This document shows positions 30,864 through 39,738 of a stretch of 64,000 nucleotides of DNA, piece after piece (positions within the stretch are counted from its first letter, which is position 1; each line of letters starts with the position of its first letter). The stretch is from Sandaracinus amylolyticus (GTDB lineage: Bacteria > Myxococcota_A > Polyangia > Polyangiales > Sandaracinaceae): assembly GCF_021631985.1 (NCBI RefSeq), contig NZ_CP070225.1, positions 4,898,001-4,962,000 of the forward strand, read 5' to 3'. The notes under the pieces were generated by a model. It was not told the DNA's origin and searched no databases. It saw only the letters and a list, made by a program, of their open reading frames with translations. Made by a program: the position numbers and the translations under genes.

Positions 30864-32717
30864 ATGTCCAGCTCCGCGCTCTCTCATCTGCGCAACGTCT
30901 GCATCATCGCGCACGTCGACCACGGGAAGACGACTCTCGTGGACTCGATGCTCAAGCAGACGGGCGTGTTCCGCAGTGGTCAGGAGGTCGCGGATCGCGT
31001 CCTCGACTCGAACGATCTCGAGCGCGAGCGAGGCATCACGATCCTCGCGAAGCAGTGCTCGGTCCGCTTCCCGGACCCCGGTGCTCCTGGGAGGCCGGGC
31101 GGCGAGATCAAGATCAACATCGTCGACACGCCCGGGCACGCCGACTTCGGCGGCGAGGTCGAGCGCACGCTCTCGATGGCCGACGGCGCGATCCTCCTCG
31201 TCGACGCGGCCGAGGGCCCGCTGCCGCAGACGCGCTTCGTGCTCGGCAAGGCGCTCTCGCTCGGCATGACGATCATCGTCGTCATCAACAAGATCGATCG
31301 CCCCGACGCGCGCCCCGACGAGGTGCTCAACGAGGTCTTCGATCTCTTCGTCGACCTCGAGGCGTCGGACGAGCAGGCGGACTTCCCGGTCCTCTACGCC
31401 ATCGGCAAGCAGGGCATGGCGAAGCGCTCGCTCGAGGAAGAGGGCAAGGATCTGATGCCCCTCTTCGAGACGATCATCGAGCGCGTGCGTCCGCCCAAGG
31501 GCGACCCGAGCGCGCCGCTGCGCATGCTCGTGCACGACACGCAGCACGACGACTACGTCGGTCGTCTCGCGATCGGCAAGGTCGTCGACGGATCGATCGG
31601 CGACAACATGCCGGTCGCGCGCATCGCCGAGCACGACAAGCAGGTCCGCGCGAAGATCACGAAGGTCTACAACTTCGAGGGCATGGTCCGCACGCCCTGC
31701 GGCTCCGTGTCGGCGGGCGACATCGTCGCGCTCGCGGGCATGGACGAGGTGCAGATCGGCGACACGATCACCGATCCCGAGAAGCCCGCCGCCGCGTTCC
31801 CGCGCATCCGCGTCGAGGAGCCGACCCTCAAGGTCACGTTCCTCGTCAACACGTCGCCCTTCGCCGGCAAGAGCGGCAAGTGGGTCACGTCGCGGCACCT
31901 GCGCGAGCGCCTCGAGAAGGAAGCGAGGAAGAACCTCGCGATGCGCTTCGAGCCGACCGACCAGCCCGACGTGTTCACGGTGCTCGGGCGCGGCGAGCTG
32001 ATGATCGCGGTGCTCCTCGAGACGATGCGCCGCGAGGGCTACGAGATGGCCGTCGGCATGCCCGAGGTCGTCGTGAAGGAAGAGGCCGGGCAGAAGCTCG
32101 AGCCGGTCGAGCGCGTCGTCGTCGACGTGCCCGAGAACTTCGTCGGCGTCGTCACCACGAACCTCGGCCAGCGCCGCGGTCAGATGGTGAAGATGACGAA
32201 CCTCGGCTTCGGCCGCGCGCGCATCGAGTTCCGCGTGCCGAGCCGCGGGCTCATCGGGTTCCGCTCGCAGTTCCTCACCGAGACGCGCGGCACCGGCCTG
32301 CTCAACACGCTCTTCGACGGCTGGGAGCCCTACGCCGGCCCGATGCTGCGCCGTCCGAGCGGCGCGATGGTCAGCGATCGCACCGGCGAGTGCACGGCGT
32401 ACGCGCTCGATCACCTCCAGCCGCGCGGCGTGCTCTTCGTGAAGCCGGGCGACGAGGTGTACGAGGGCATGGTCTGCGGCGAGCACAACCGCGAGAACGA
32501 CCTCGACGTGAACGTCGTGCGCGAGAAGAAGCTCTCGAACGTGCGCAGCAAGAACAAGGACGACAACGTCGTCCTCTCGCCGCCGCGCGTGATCACGCTC
32601 GAGCTCGGCCTCGAGTTCGTCGATCGCGACGAGCTGATGGAGGTCACGCCCGACGCGATCCGCCTCCGCAAGAAGGTGCTCGAGATCGCGCGTCGCCCCC
32701 GTCGCGACGCGGAGTGA
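30864..32717 (+). CDS. typA: Translational GTPase TypA/BipA
   Basis: A 617-residue ribosome-associated GTPase involved in stress adaptation and late 50S assembly. G1 is AHVDHGKTT (residues 16-24), the switch II is DTPGHADFGGEVER, G4 is NKIDRPDARP. The TypA-specific C-terminal part is clear (FRSQFLTETRGTGLLNTLFDGWEPYAG, NRENDLDVNVVREKKLSNVRSKNKDD). Full length. The ATG at 30864 begins the conserved LRNVCIIAHVDHGKTTL. No good Shine-Dalgarno is seen; a TATCGC box about 25 bases upstream would give a short leader. Confidence 0.96.
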   Translation: MSSSALSHLRNVCIIAHVDHGKTTLVDSMLKQTGVFRSGQEVADRVLDSNDLERERGITILAKQCSVRFPDPGAPGRPGGEIKINIVDTPGHADFGGEVERTLSMADGAILLVDAAEGPLPQTRFVLGKALSLGMTIIVVINKIDRPDARPDEVLNEVFDLFVDLEASDEQADFPVLYAIGKQGMAKRSLEEEGKDLMPLFETIIERVRPPKGDPSAPLRMLVHDTQHDDYVGRLAIGKVVDGSIGDNMPVARIAEHDKQVRAKITKVYNFEGMVRTPCGSVSAGDIVALAGMDEVQIGDTITDPEKPAAAFPRIRVEEPTLKVTFLVNTSPFAGKSGKWVTSRHLRERLEKEARKNLAMRFEPTDQPDVFTVLGRGELMIAVLLETMRREGYEMAVGMPEVVVKEEAGQKLEPVERVVVDVPENFVGVVTTNLGQRRGQMVKMTNLGFGRARIEFRVPSRGLIGFRSQFLTETRGTGLLNTLFDGWEPYAGPMLRRPSGAMVSDRTGECTAYALDHLQPRGVLFVKPGDEVYEGMVCGEHNRENDLDVNVVREKKLSNVRSKNKDDNVVLSPPRVITLELGLEFVDRDELMEVTPDAIRLRKKVLEIARRPRRDAE

Positions 32718-32742
32718 GCGAGGCACCGGTCGCGTGATGAAC

Positions 32743-32772
32743 GAGGGCGCGTCGCGAGAGCGGCGCGCCCTC
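32743..32772 (+). terminator. Terminator hairpin after typA
   Basis: GAGGGCGCG and CGCGCCCTC pair perfectly over 9 bp with a 12-nt loop, 26 bp after the typA stop. TTCGCGTT follows; no real T-tract. Confidence 0.6.
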
Positions 32773-32904
32773 TTCGCGTTCTGGCGCCGGGGTTGCAGGG
32801 CTGGATCGGGTGCCCACTTCGGCACGCGCGATGGCTTGCGGCATCGTGCCTCACGTGCCACGACACCGCGCTTTCACCGCCAGAAGGGACGGGGATCTCG
32901 ACCG

Positions 32905-33219
32905 ATGAAGCACACGATCGACACCGGGCTCGACCAGCAGCTGTCGAAGAAGGCGATCGAAAAGGCGATGGACGCGTACAAGACGCGCTTCGCCGACTAC
33001 TCGCCGCGCTTCGACTGGACCGGCGACGATCGCGGCGAGTTCTCGTTCAACGCCAAGGGCGTGAAGCTCAACGGGAACATCGTCGTGCGCGATCGGAAGG
33101 TCGACGTCGACATGCACGTGCCGCTGCTCTTCCGCGTCTTCCAGGGCAAGGCGATGGAAGTGATCGAAGAGCAGGTGAAGCTCTGGGTCGAGAAGGCCAA
33201 GCGCGGCGAGCTCACCTGA
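32905..33219 (+). CDS. Polyhydroxyalkanoic acid system family protein
   Basis: A 104-residue protein that matches the PHA-system (PHA_gran_rgn) family along its length: MKHTIDTGLDQQLSKKAIEKAMDAYKTRFADYSPRFDWTG, FSFNAKGVKLNGNIVVRDRKVDVDMHVPLLFRVFQGKAMEVIEEQVKLWV. Members are linked to PHA granules in some bacteria, but here no PHA synthase lies nearby, so the role may be general. The ATG at 32905 follows GGGA about 12 bases upstream; in-frame upstream sequence is Arg-rich. It converges on a GNAT gene, overlapping its 3' end by 8 bp. Confidence 0.82.
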   Translation: MKHTIDTGLDQQLSKKAIEKAMDAYKTRFADYSPRFDWTGDDRGEFSFNAKGVKLNGNIVVRDRKVDVDMHVPLLFRVFQGKAMEVIEEQVKLWVEKAKRGELT

Positions 33220-33796
33220 TCGGCATCGGCAGCGGGCGCGGGTCGGGCTGCGTCGCTTCCTTCACGTCGTAGACGCTGAAGCCCGCGCGCTCGTAGGTCG
33301 CACGCGCCGAGGGATGGTCGAGCGAGCACGTGTGCACCCACACGCGCTCGACGTCCCGCGCGTCCCACGCGCGACGAATCGCCGCGTCGAGCAGCCAGGG
33401 CCCGATGCCGCGCCCGATCGCCTCGGGCACGAGCCCGAAGTACGCGAGCTCGACCTCGCGCGGCACGCGGCGATCGAGCTCGTAGTAGCCCGCGGGCACG
33501 CCTCGCTCGTACGCGACCGCGATCTCGACCCGCGGGTCGTGCACGATCGCGGCGAGCGTCGCGTCGTCCATGCGCCGTCGATCGACCCAGAGCCACGGCG
33601 CGCCCACGCTCTCGTAGAGATATCGATAGAAGTGCAGCGGCGGGCGCTCGATCGCGCGCAGCTCGAGCCCCTCCGGCGCAGCACGCGCGGGCGTGCGCGG
33701 CGCGCTGCGCATCTCGAGCGACCAGGTCGTCACGCGCAGCTCGGTCTTCGTCGACACGCGCGCATGCTGGATCGACGCACCGCACGAGCAAGCCAT
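33212..33796 (-). CDS. GNAT-family N-acetyltransferase
   Basis: A 194-residue acetyltransferase. The core is VELAYFGLVPEAIGRGIGPWLLDAAIRRAW (GRGIGPW is the acetyl-CoA loop), then VERVWVHTCSLDHPSARATYERAGFSVY. The N-terminus (MACSCGASIQHARVSTKTELRVTTWSLEM) carries two early Cys residues and is not part of the usual fold; the real start could be a later codon. The ATG at 33796 overlaps the stop of the upstream permease gene (TGATG). Substrate unknown. Confidence 0.85.
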   Translation of the reverse strand: MACSCGASIQHARVSTKTELRVTTWSLEMRSAPRTPARAAPEGLELRAIERPPLHFYRYLYESVGAPWLWVDRRRMDDATLAAIVHDPRVEIAVAYERGVPAGYYELDRRVPREVELAYFGLVPEAIGRGIGPWLLDAAIRRAWDARDVERVWVHTCSLDHPSARATYERAGFSVYDVKEATQPDPRPLPMPIR

Positions 33797-34854
33797 CACG
33801 GCGGCGCGCTCGGCACCACGATGCGCAACGCTTCGATCAGCAGGCGCACCACGAGCGGCCCGAGCAGGATCCCCCACGGCCCGAGCGCGACGAGCCCGCC
33901 GACCATCGACACCAGCAAGAGCAGCACGTGCATGTCGACCTTGCCGACGCGCGCGAGCACGGGGCGCAGCAGGTTGTCGATCGTCGACACCACGAGCCCG
34001 TTCCACGCGAGCATCGCGAGCGCCTCGCCACGTCGTCCGGTGATCCAGAGGCCGATCACGACCGGGCCCCACACGAGCCCGGTGCCGATCGTCGGGATGA
34101 ACGACGCGAAGAACGTGAGGAACCCGAGCACCAGCGCGCGCTGCACGCCGATCGCGGCGTACGCGCCGCCCGCGAGCACCGCCTGCACCAGCCCGGTGAG
34201 CCCGAGACCCACGAGCAGACCGCGCCCGGTCTCGACGAACGCATCCGCGAGACGCCGCACGTCGCGACGCTCGAGCGGCACGTGCGCGACCGCCCACGCG
34301 AACGCGCGCCGTCCCTCGACCAGCCCGACGTAGGTGCCCGCGAGGAACACCACGAGGCCGAGCGCGATCTCGCCCGCCGCGCCGACGACGTCGGTCGCCA
34401 TCGACCAACCTTCGGGCCCCGTGCTGCGCAGCCACGCGACGAGCGCCTCGGGGCTCGAGAGCACGCGGATCGCGTCGCTCGGCGTCTGCTGCTCGGCGAT
34501 GACGAGCTCGAGCGCAGCGCGGCCGGTGCCGGTCGCGAGCGCATCGCGGATCATGCTGCGCGCATCGGCCCAGAGCGCCGCGCCGGTCGCGATCGCAGGG
34601 CCCGCCACCATCGCGAGGATCGCGAGCGTGACCATCGCCGCAGCGGTGCGGCGACGATCACGACGGGGCGCGAGGCGATCGACCCACGGCGTCGCGAGCG
34701 CGGCGGTCCACCCCGCGAGCACGAGCCAGGGCACGTACGGCGAGAGCACGATCACGCTCCCGATCGTCAGCGCGAGCGCGATCGCGCGGAGCGTGTTCGC
34801 GCGCGCAGGCGAGAGCGCCGAGGGGCGAGCAGCATCGGTGGTGCTCGTGGCCAC
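33796..34854 (-). CDS. AI-2E family transporter-like permease
   Basis: A 352-residue membrane protein with about seven or eight helices and the AI-2E (YdiK/PerM-type) features: a hydrophobic N-terminal pair, a large extracytoplasmic helical loop in the middle, and the late signature GFLTFFASFIPTIGTGLVWGPVVIGLW and NLLRPVLARVGKVDMHVLLLLVSMVGG. Transport of a small solute or efflux is likely, but the substrate is unknown. The GTG at 34854 is preferred: an in-frame GTG at 34893 would add codons TTT and TAT, which are rare here. Its stop overlaps the GNAT start. Confidence 0.82.
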   Translation of the reverse strand: MATSTTDAARPSALSPARANTLRAIALALTIGSVIVLSPYVPWLVLAGWTAALATPWVDRLAPRRDRRRTAAAMVTLAILAMVAGPAIATGAALWADARSMIRDALATGTGRAALELVIAEQQTPSDAIRVLSSPEALVAWLRSTGPEGWSMATDVVGAAGEIALGLVVFLAGTYVGLVEGRRAFAWAVAHVPLERRDVRRLADAFVETGRGLLVGLGLTGLVQAVLAGGAYAAIGVQRALVLGFLTFFASFIPTIGTGLVWGPVVIGLWITGRRGEALAMLAWNGLVVSTIDNLLRPVLARVGKVDMHVLLLLVSMVGGLVALGPWGILLGPLVVRLLIEALRIVVPSAPP

Positions 34855-34989
34855 GGACCAGGGATACGCAAACGCGAGGCCGCGCCGCGACACCGCCCGC
34901 GGTCACGCGCCCGGTGCTCGCGCTGTCACGGCGCGACACCGGTGGCTCAGTGCCGCTGTGGCATCCTCGCGCGCAGGAGGCAGCGAGCG

Positions 34990-35787
34990 ATGAAGAGCGT
35001 CTTCCGCGACGACGTGCTCGAGACGAAGGTCGCATTCGTGACCGGCGGCGGCTCCGGCATCTGCAAGGGGATCGCGCGCGCGTACCTCGCGCACGGGGCG
35101 CGCGTGGCGATCGTCGGACGCAAGGCGGATCGCCTCGAGGAGGCCGCGCGCGAGCTCGCGCACGAGACCGGCGGCGAGTGCATCGCGTGTCCGGCGGACG
35201 TGCGCAATCCGCAGGAGGTCGAGGGCGCGATCGAGAAGACGCTCGACCGCTTCGGCACGCTCGACGTCGTGGTGAACGGCGCAGCGGGGAACTTCCTCGC
35301 GCCCGCCGCACAGCTCTCCTACAACGCGTTCCGCACCGTCGTGGAGATCGACACGCTGGGCACCTGGAACGTGAGCAAGGCGGCGTTCCAGCGGCACCTG
35401 CGCGATCACGGCGGGCACATCGTGAACATCACGGCGACGCTGCACTACGCGGCGACGCCGATGCAGGCGCACGCGTCGGCCGCGAAGGCGGGCGTGGACG
35501 CGATCACGCGCTCGCTCGCGCTCAAGTGGGGACAGCTCGGGATCCAGGTGAACGGGATCGCACCCGGGCCGATCGCGGAGACGGAAGGGCTCTCGCGGCT
35601 GGCGCCGCCGGGCTACGTCGAGAAGCTCGTGCAGACGATCCCGCTGCGTCGGCTCGGGCGCATCGACGACGTCGCGAGCTGCGCGGTGTGGCTGGTATCG
35701 GGCGCCGCGTCGTACGTGCACGGCGAGACGATCGTGGTGGACGGAGGCGCGTGGCTGCCCGGAATGGGCGGGATGATGAGCTTCTAG
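34990..35787 (+). CDS. SDR resembling 2,4-dienoyl-CoA reductase (DECR-type)
   Basis: A 265-residue NADPH-dependent reductase. The cofactor loop is TGGGSGICKGIA and the active-site region contains NGAAGNFLAPAAQL, the fingerprint of dienoyl-CoA reductases of the DECR2 type, in place of NAG. The catalytic Tyr of classical SDRs is replaced (HASAAKAG instead of YxxxK), as in DECR proteins that use another residue. The role would be reduction of unsaturated acyl-CoAs in fatty-acid breakdown. AGGAGG lies just upstream of the ATG at 34990. Confidence 0.85.
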   Translation: MKSVFRDDVLETKVAFVTGGGSGICKGIARAYLAHGARVAIVGRKADRLEEAARELAHETGGECIACPADVRNPQEVEGAIEKTLDRFGTLDVVVNGAAGNFLAPAAQLSYNAFRTVVEIDTLGTWNVSKAAFQRHLRDHGGHIVNITATLHYAATPMQAHASAAKAGVDAITRSLALKWGQLGIQVNGIAPGPIAETEGLSRLAPPGYVEKLVQTIPLRRLGRIDDVASCAVWLVSGAASYVHGETIVVDGGAWLPGMGGMMSF

Positions 35788-35841
35788 GGACGTGTTCGAA
35801 ACCCGTCGCCGACCACGCTCACGTCGACGATCGTGAACGGT

Positions 35842-35910
35842 CGAATCGGCTACCGATGCGTCACATGCCAGGCGAATCGGCTGAGATCAGCCGCCCAGAC
35901 AGCCGATTCG
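35842..35910. repeat. GAATCGGCT repeats with terminator-like hairpin
   Basis: CGAATCGGCT occurs at 35842 and 35873, and its reverse complement AGCCGATTCG at 35901-35910. The second and third pair over 10 bp with an 18-nt loop, between convergent stops (35787 + and 35912 -). It probably terminates both, and it shares the GAATCGGCT word with the dispersed repeat at 18620. Confidence 0.6.
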
Positions 35911-35911
35911 T

Positions 35912-37480
35912 CTACGCGCTCCGGCGCTGCCCGCGCGCGCGCAGCGTGGTGTCGAGGACCTCGCGGAGGCTCGACGCGTCGACCGGCGTGTCGAGCATCA
36001 CGTCGAACCCCGCATCCTCGACACGCCGGCGCGCGGAGTGGTCGGCGATCGCGGCGATGCGCGCCTCGCCGCTCGGTGCGGCGCTCGTCGCGGCCCGCAG
36101 CCGGCGCACCACCTCGCGCACGCCGGTCATGCCCGCGACGTCGATCAGCACGAGGTCCGCGCCCGCGAGCGCGATCGCGTCGATCGCCGCGGGCACATCG
36201 CGCACGAACGTCGCGGCGTGCCCCCACAGACCGATCAGATCGCGCAGCGTCTCGCCCGTGCGCTCGTCGGTCGAGAGCAGCACCACGCCACCTGCCGAGC
36301 GCTCGCCCGAGCTGCCCTCGCTCGCGCCTTCCGCGCGCGCGAGCGGGAAGCGCACCGCGAACTCGCTGCCGCGCCCGAGGCCATCGCTGCGCGCGGCGAC
36401 CGACCCGCCGTGCAGCTCGATCAGGCGCTTCACCAGCGAGAGCCCGAGGCCGAGCCCGCCTGCGGAGCGCGCGATGCCCGGCGCCGCTTGGTAGAACGTC
36501 GCGAAGAGCTTCGGCAGCACCTCGGGCGCGATGCCGTCGCCGTCGTCGCGCAGCACGAGCTCCGCGACGCCGCGCGGATGCGCTTCCACATCCGTCAGCG
36601 TGCGCAGCGCGATCTCGATGCGCCCGCCCACGCGCGTGTGGCGGATCGCGTTGTCGAGGAGGTTCGTGAAGATCTGCTCGATGCGCGCGGCATCGCCCTC
36701 GACGTAGACCGGATCTTCGCCGAGCGAGAGCTCGACGCGTCGGGTGCTCGCGTTCGGCAGCGTGTCGCTCATCGACGCCGCGAGGGTCGCGATCCACGCG
36801 CGCAGATCGAGGCGCTCGCGGCGCAGCTCGATCGCGCCGCGGGTGACGCGCGCGACCTCGAGCAGATCACCGACCAGCCGCGCGAGCTGCTTGGTCTGGC
36901 GATCGATCACCGCGCGCGCGCGCTCCTCGAGCGGGTCGCGCGCCGGCTGCATCGCGAGAAGCGGGAGCGCGCTCGAGATCGCGGCGAGCGGATTGCGCAG
37001 CTCGTGCCCGAGCATCGCGAGGAACTCGTCCTTGCGTCGATCCGCTTCGATGAGACGCTCGGCGCGCGCGCGCAGCTCGAGCTCGGCCGAGCGCAGGCGC
37101 AGCAGCGAGCGCACCGTCGCGATCAGCTCCTGCGGCTCGAAGGGCTGGGTGAGGTACCCGTCGGCGCCGACCTCGAGGCCGAGCACCTTCTTGTCGGGCG
37201 TGACGAACGCCGCGGACGTGTGGAGCACCTTGATGCTCGCGGTCTCCGAGCACGACTTGAGCTGCCGGCACACCTCGAACCCGTCGGTGTCCGGCAGCTT
37301 CACGTCGAGCACGATCACGTCGGGCTGTGGTAGCCCGCGCGCGAGCTCGATCGCGCGCTGTCCCGTCGCCGCCTCCGCCACGCGGTACCCCGCGCCCCTC
37401 AGCATCCGCGTCACCATGTAACGCGCAGCGAGGTTGTCGTTGACGTTCAGGATCAGCGCTTCTCGGTCGGTCTCGCCCAT
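35912..37480 (-). CDS. Hybrid sensor kinase: receiver - histidine kinase - receiver
   Basis: A 522-residue cytoplasmic two-component protein. Receiver 1 spans residues 8-125 with D15 and phospho-acceptor D59 (VIVLDVKLPDTDG); the usual Lys is replaced by Q112 (YLTQPFEP), a known variant. The HisKA phospho-acceptor is H158 (FLAMLGHELRNPLAAI). The ATPase shows NLLDNAIRHT, DDGDGIAP and GGLGLGLSLVKRLIELHGG. A second, C-terminal receiver (VVLLSTDERTGETL... DLVLIDVAG) is partly degraded. No membrane helix, so input comes from the receiver, possibly from the kinase gene upstream, 32 bp away. Confidence 0.9.
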   Translation of the reverse strand: MGETDREALILNVNDNLAARYMVTRMLRGAGYRVAEAATGQRAIELARGLPQPDVIVLDVKLPDTDGFEVCRQLKSCSETASIKVLHTSAAFVTPDKKVLGLEVGADGYLTQPFEPQELIATVRSLLRLRSAELELRARAERLIEADRRKDEFLAMLGHELRNPLAAISSALPLLAMQPARDPLEERARAVIDRQTKQLARLVGDLLEVARVTRGAIELRRERLDLRAWIATLAASMSDTLPNASTRRVELSLGEDPVYVEGDAARIEQIFTNLLDNAIRHTRVGGRIEIALRTLTDVEAHPRGVAELVLRDDGDGIAPEVLPKLFATFYQAAPGIARSAGGLGLGLSLVKRLIELHGGSVAARSDGLGRGSEFAVRFPLARAEGASEGSSGERSAGGVVLLSTDERTGETLRDLIGLWGHAATFVRDVPAAIDAIALAGADLVLIDVAGMTGVREVVRRLRAATSAAPSGEARIAAIADHSARRRVEDAGFDVMLDTPVDASSLREVLDTTLRARGQRRSA

Positions 37481-37512
37481 CGCAAGGTGACGGAAGTGGG
37501 GTCTCTCGGTAC

Positions 37513-39543
37513 CTAGCCCCCGTGTCCCGGGTTCGAAACCGGGTGGATACCCGCCTTGTGGAGAGCATCACGGATGCGCTGGATCGCCAGCTCTCTCGAG
37601 AGGTTCTCCTTGGAGAGGATCGACTCGGTCGTCTGGGCCAGGCGCTGGCGCTCCGCATCCCCCAGCGCGTGCGACGAGAGGATCACGACCGGGATCGGCC
37701 GCGTGCGCGGATCGGACTTCAGCGCGTCGATCACGTCGAACGCGGTCATGCGACCGGCCGACGGAGTCTCCTCGAGCAGGAAGTCGAGGATGATGACCTG
37801 CGGCTGCTGGTCGTGCGCGAGGCGCACGCCGTCGTGGCCCGTCGCTGCCTCGATCAGCTGGAACGAGGTTCCGTCGAGCAGCCGCCGCACGACATAGCGG
37901 GCGCGCTCGTCGTCGTCGATGACGAGCACCTTCGCCTGGCCCGCGCGCTTCGGGATCTGCTCGAGCCGGCGCAGCAGTCGATCTTGATCGAGCGGCTTGA
38001 GCCAGAACTCGTCGGCACCGAGCGCGCGCGCCTTCTGCTCGCGGTTCATCACCGTCACGACGAGCACCGGGATGTCGCGCGTCGCGGGGCTCGACTTCAC
38101 CTCGGAGAGGAACTCCCAGCTCGTCTCGCCCTCGAGCATGATGTCGAGGACGATCGCGGCCGGGTTCACCTCCGCGAGCAGCGCGCGCGCATCGGCGATC
38201 GAGCGCGCGGGGATCACCTGGTACCCGGCGAGCGAGAGGTAGCGCTCGTAGACGAAGATCGTCTTGCGGTCGTCCTCGACGACCAGCACCGGCTGGCGCG
38301 ACGGATCGCGCTGGCGACCACGCTCGCGGATCTCCTCGACGGTGCGCACCTCGGGGTGCACGCGCGGGATCACGAGCGTGAAGCGCGAGCCCTTGCCGAG
38401 CTCGCTCTCGACCTCGATCGCGCCGCCCAGCAGCTCCGCGAGCTTGCGCGAGAGCGGCAGGCCGAGGCCGGTGCCGCGCAGGTGGAGCGCGGCGGGCGCG
38501 CGATAGAACTCCTCGAACACGCGCGGCAGATCGGCGGGCGCGATGCCCATGCCGGTGTCGATCACCGAGACGCGCACCTCGTTGGACGATGCCGCGACGG
38601 CGACACGCACGTCGCCCCGCTCGGTGTACTTGAGGCCGTTGGTGATGAGGTTCCGGAGGATCTGCGCGACCTTGCCGCGATCGGTCTCCAGCAGGACCTC
38701 GTCGCGCGGCGCGTCGATCGAGAGCTGCACGCGATCACCCTCGGGGACCAGCGGGCGCAGCATGCCGCGCAGCGTCTCGAAGAGATCGGCGATCGCGAAC
38801 TTCGACGCGCGCACGCTCGCGATGCCCGACTCGAGGCGCGCGAGATCGAGCATGTCGTTCACGAGCAGCGCGAGCTCCTCCGCGGCCGAGCGCACGAAGC
38901 GCACCTGCGTGCGCTGCTCCTCGGAGAGCGGTCCGTCCGTCTCGTCGAGCAGGAGCTGCGAGAGCCCGAGGATCGAGTGGATCGGCGTGCGGAACTCGTG
39001 GCTCACGTTCGCGACGAGGCGCGACTTCACCTCGGCGCTGGTCGCCGCTTCTTCGGCGCGCTGCGCGAGCTCGTCGTGGAGCTGGACGATCCCGCGGTTC
39101 GACTCCGAGAGCTCGTGGTTGACGCGGAGCAGCTCGCGGCCCTGTCGCGCGAGCTCGCGGTTCAGCGCGTCGACCTCGCGCAGCGCGCCCGACGTCGAGC
39201 CCGACACTGCGACGAGGTCCTCGGGCAACACGCTCGCGAGGACCGCGAAGCCGGTGCCATCGGGCTCCGGCGCGCTCGCGCAGACGAGCGTCACCGGGCG
39301 ATCGCCCGCGAGCACGCAGAGCTCCCATCCCTCGAGAGGCTCGCGCGCAGCGCGCTCGCAGAAGATCCCGAGCTTCTCCTCGGCGCCGGGGCACGCGAGC
39401 TCGGTGAGCCGTTGACCCAGCCGCACGCCGAGGACGCGCAGCGCGCGGTCGTCACGCCACGTGATCACGGCCGACGCATCGCACGCGAGCGCGAGCTCCC
39501 GGCTGTGCCGTTCGACCAGTCGAGAGACGAGCGGCGAGCTCAC
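37513..39543 (-). CDS. Hybrid sensor histidine kinase with two C-terminal receivers
   Basis: A 676-residue soluble kinase. Residues 1-115 look like a PAS-type sensor region (SAVITWRDDRALRVLGVRLGQ). A coiled coil (120-170) leads to the HisKA box with H182 (RLVANVSHEFRTPIHSIL) and the ATPase (ILRNLITNGLKYTE, DTGMGIAPADLPRVFEEFYR, GTGLGLPLSRKLAELLGG). Two receivers follow, each with an intact Asp (AIVLDIMLE; VIILDFLLEE) and a Lys (WLKPLDQ; ILSKENLS). It is first in a two-kinase operon with the 35912 gene. The phosphorelay order is inferred. Confidence 0.92.
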   Translation of the reverse strand: MSSPLVSRLVERHSRELALACDASAVITWRDDRALRVLGVRLGQRLTELACPGAEEKLGIFCERAAREPLEGWELCVLAGDRPVTLVCASAPEPDGTGFAVLASVLPEDLVAVSGSTSGALREVDALNRELARQGRELLRVNHELSESNRGIVQLHDELAQRAEEAATSAEVKSRLVANVSHEFRTPIHSILGLSQLLLDETDGPLSEEQRTQVRFVRSAAEELALLVNDMLDLARLESGIASVRASKFAIADLFETLRGMLRPLVPEGDRVQLSIDAPRDEVLLETDRGKVAQILRNLITNGLKYTERGDVRVAVAASSNEVRVSVIDTGMGIAPADLPRVFEEFYRAPAALHLRGTGLGLPLSRKLAELLGGAIEVESELGKGSRFTLVIPRVHPEVRTVEEIRERGRQRDPSRQPVLVVEDDRKTIFVYERYLSLAGYQVIPARSIADARALLAEVNPAAIVLDIMLEGETSWEFLSEVKSSPATRDIPVLVVTVMNREQKARALGADEFWLKPLDQDRLLRRLEQIPKRAGQAKVLVIDDDERARYVVRRLLDGTSFQLIEAATGHDGVRLAHDQQPQVIILDFLLEETPSAGRMTAFDVIDALKSDPRTRPIPVVILSSHALGDAERQRLAQTTESILSKENLSRELAIQRIRDALHKAGIHPVSNPGHGG

Positions 39544-39694
39544 GAGCAGCGGTGCTCCGCGGTGGCGAGGCGGGGGATCGACACGACCGAGGATCGATCG
39601 TGCGCGCGATCACGGGATACGGGCTCCCTCGCGCGCAGGCAACCTCGGAACGCCTATCCGCTCGGGCCTCGCGGGCGCTCGATCACACGCGTGA

Positions 39695-39731
39695 GCGTGC
39701 GTGCTGGGGCAACTTGCCTCAGCACGCACGC
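39695..39731 (-). terminator. 17-bp hairpin after the fabG gene
   Basis: Arms 39695-39711 and 39715-39731 pair (GCGTGCGTGCTG...CAGCACGCACGC, one G-T pair) with a 3-nt loop, directly behind the stop of the minus-strand fabG gene at 39739. There is no T-tract. The rest of the 195-bp gap (39544-39738) shows no gene. Confidence 0.7.
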
Positions 39732-39738
39732 ATTTCGA

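Noticed and set aside
37525-37550. CCCGGGTTCGAAACCGGG looks like a tRNA T-arm.
   Set aside because: It encodes the last residues of the kinase at 37513 (VSNPGHGG), and no acceptor, D or anticodon arm can be drawn on either strand.
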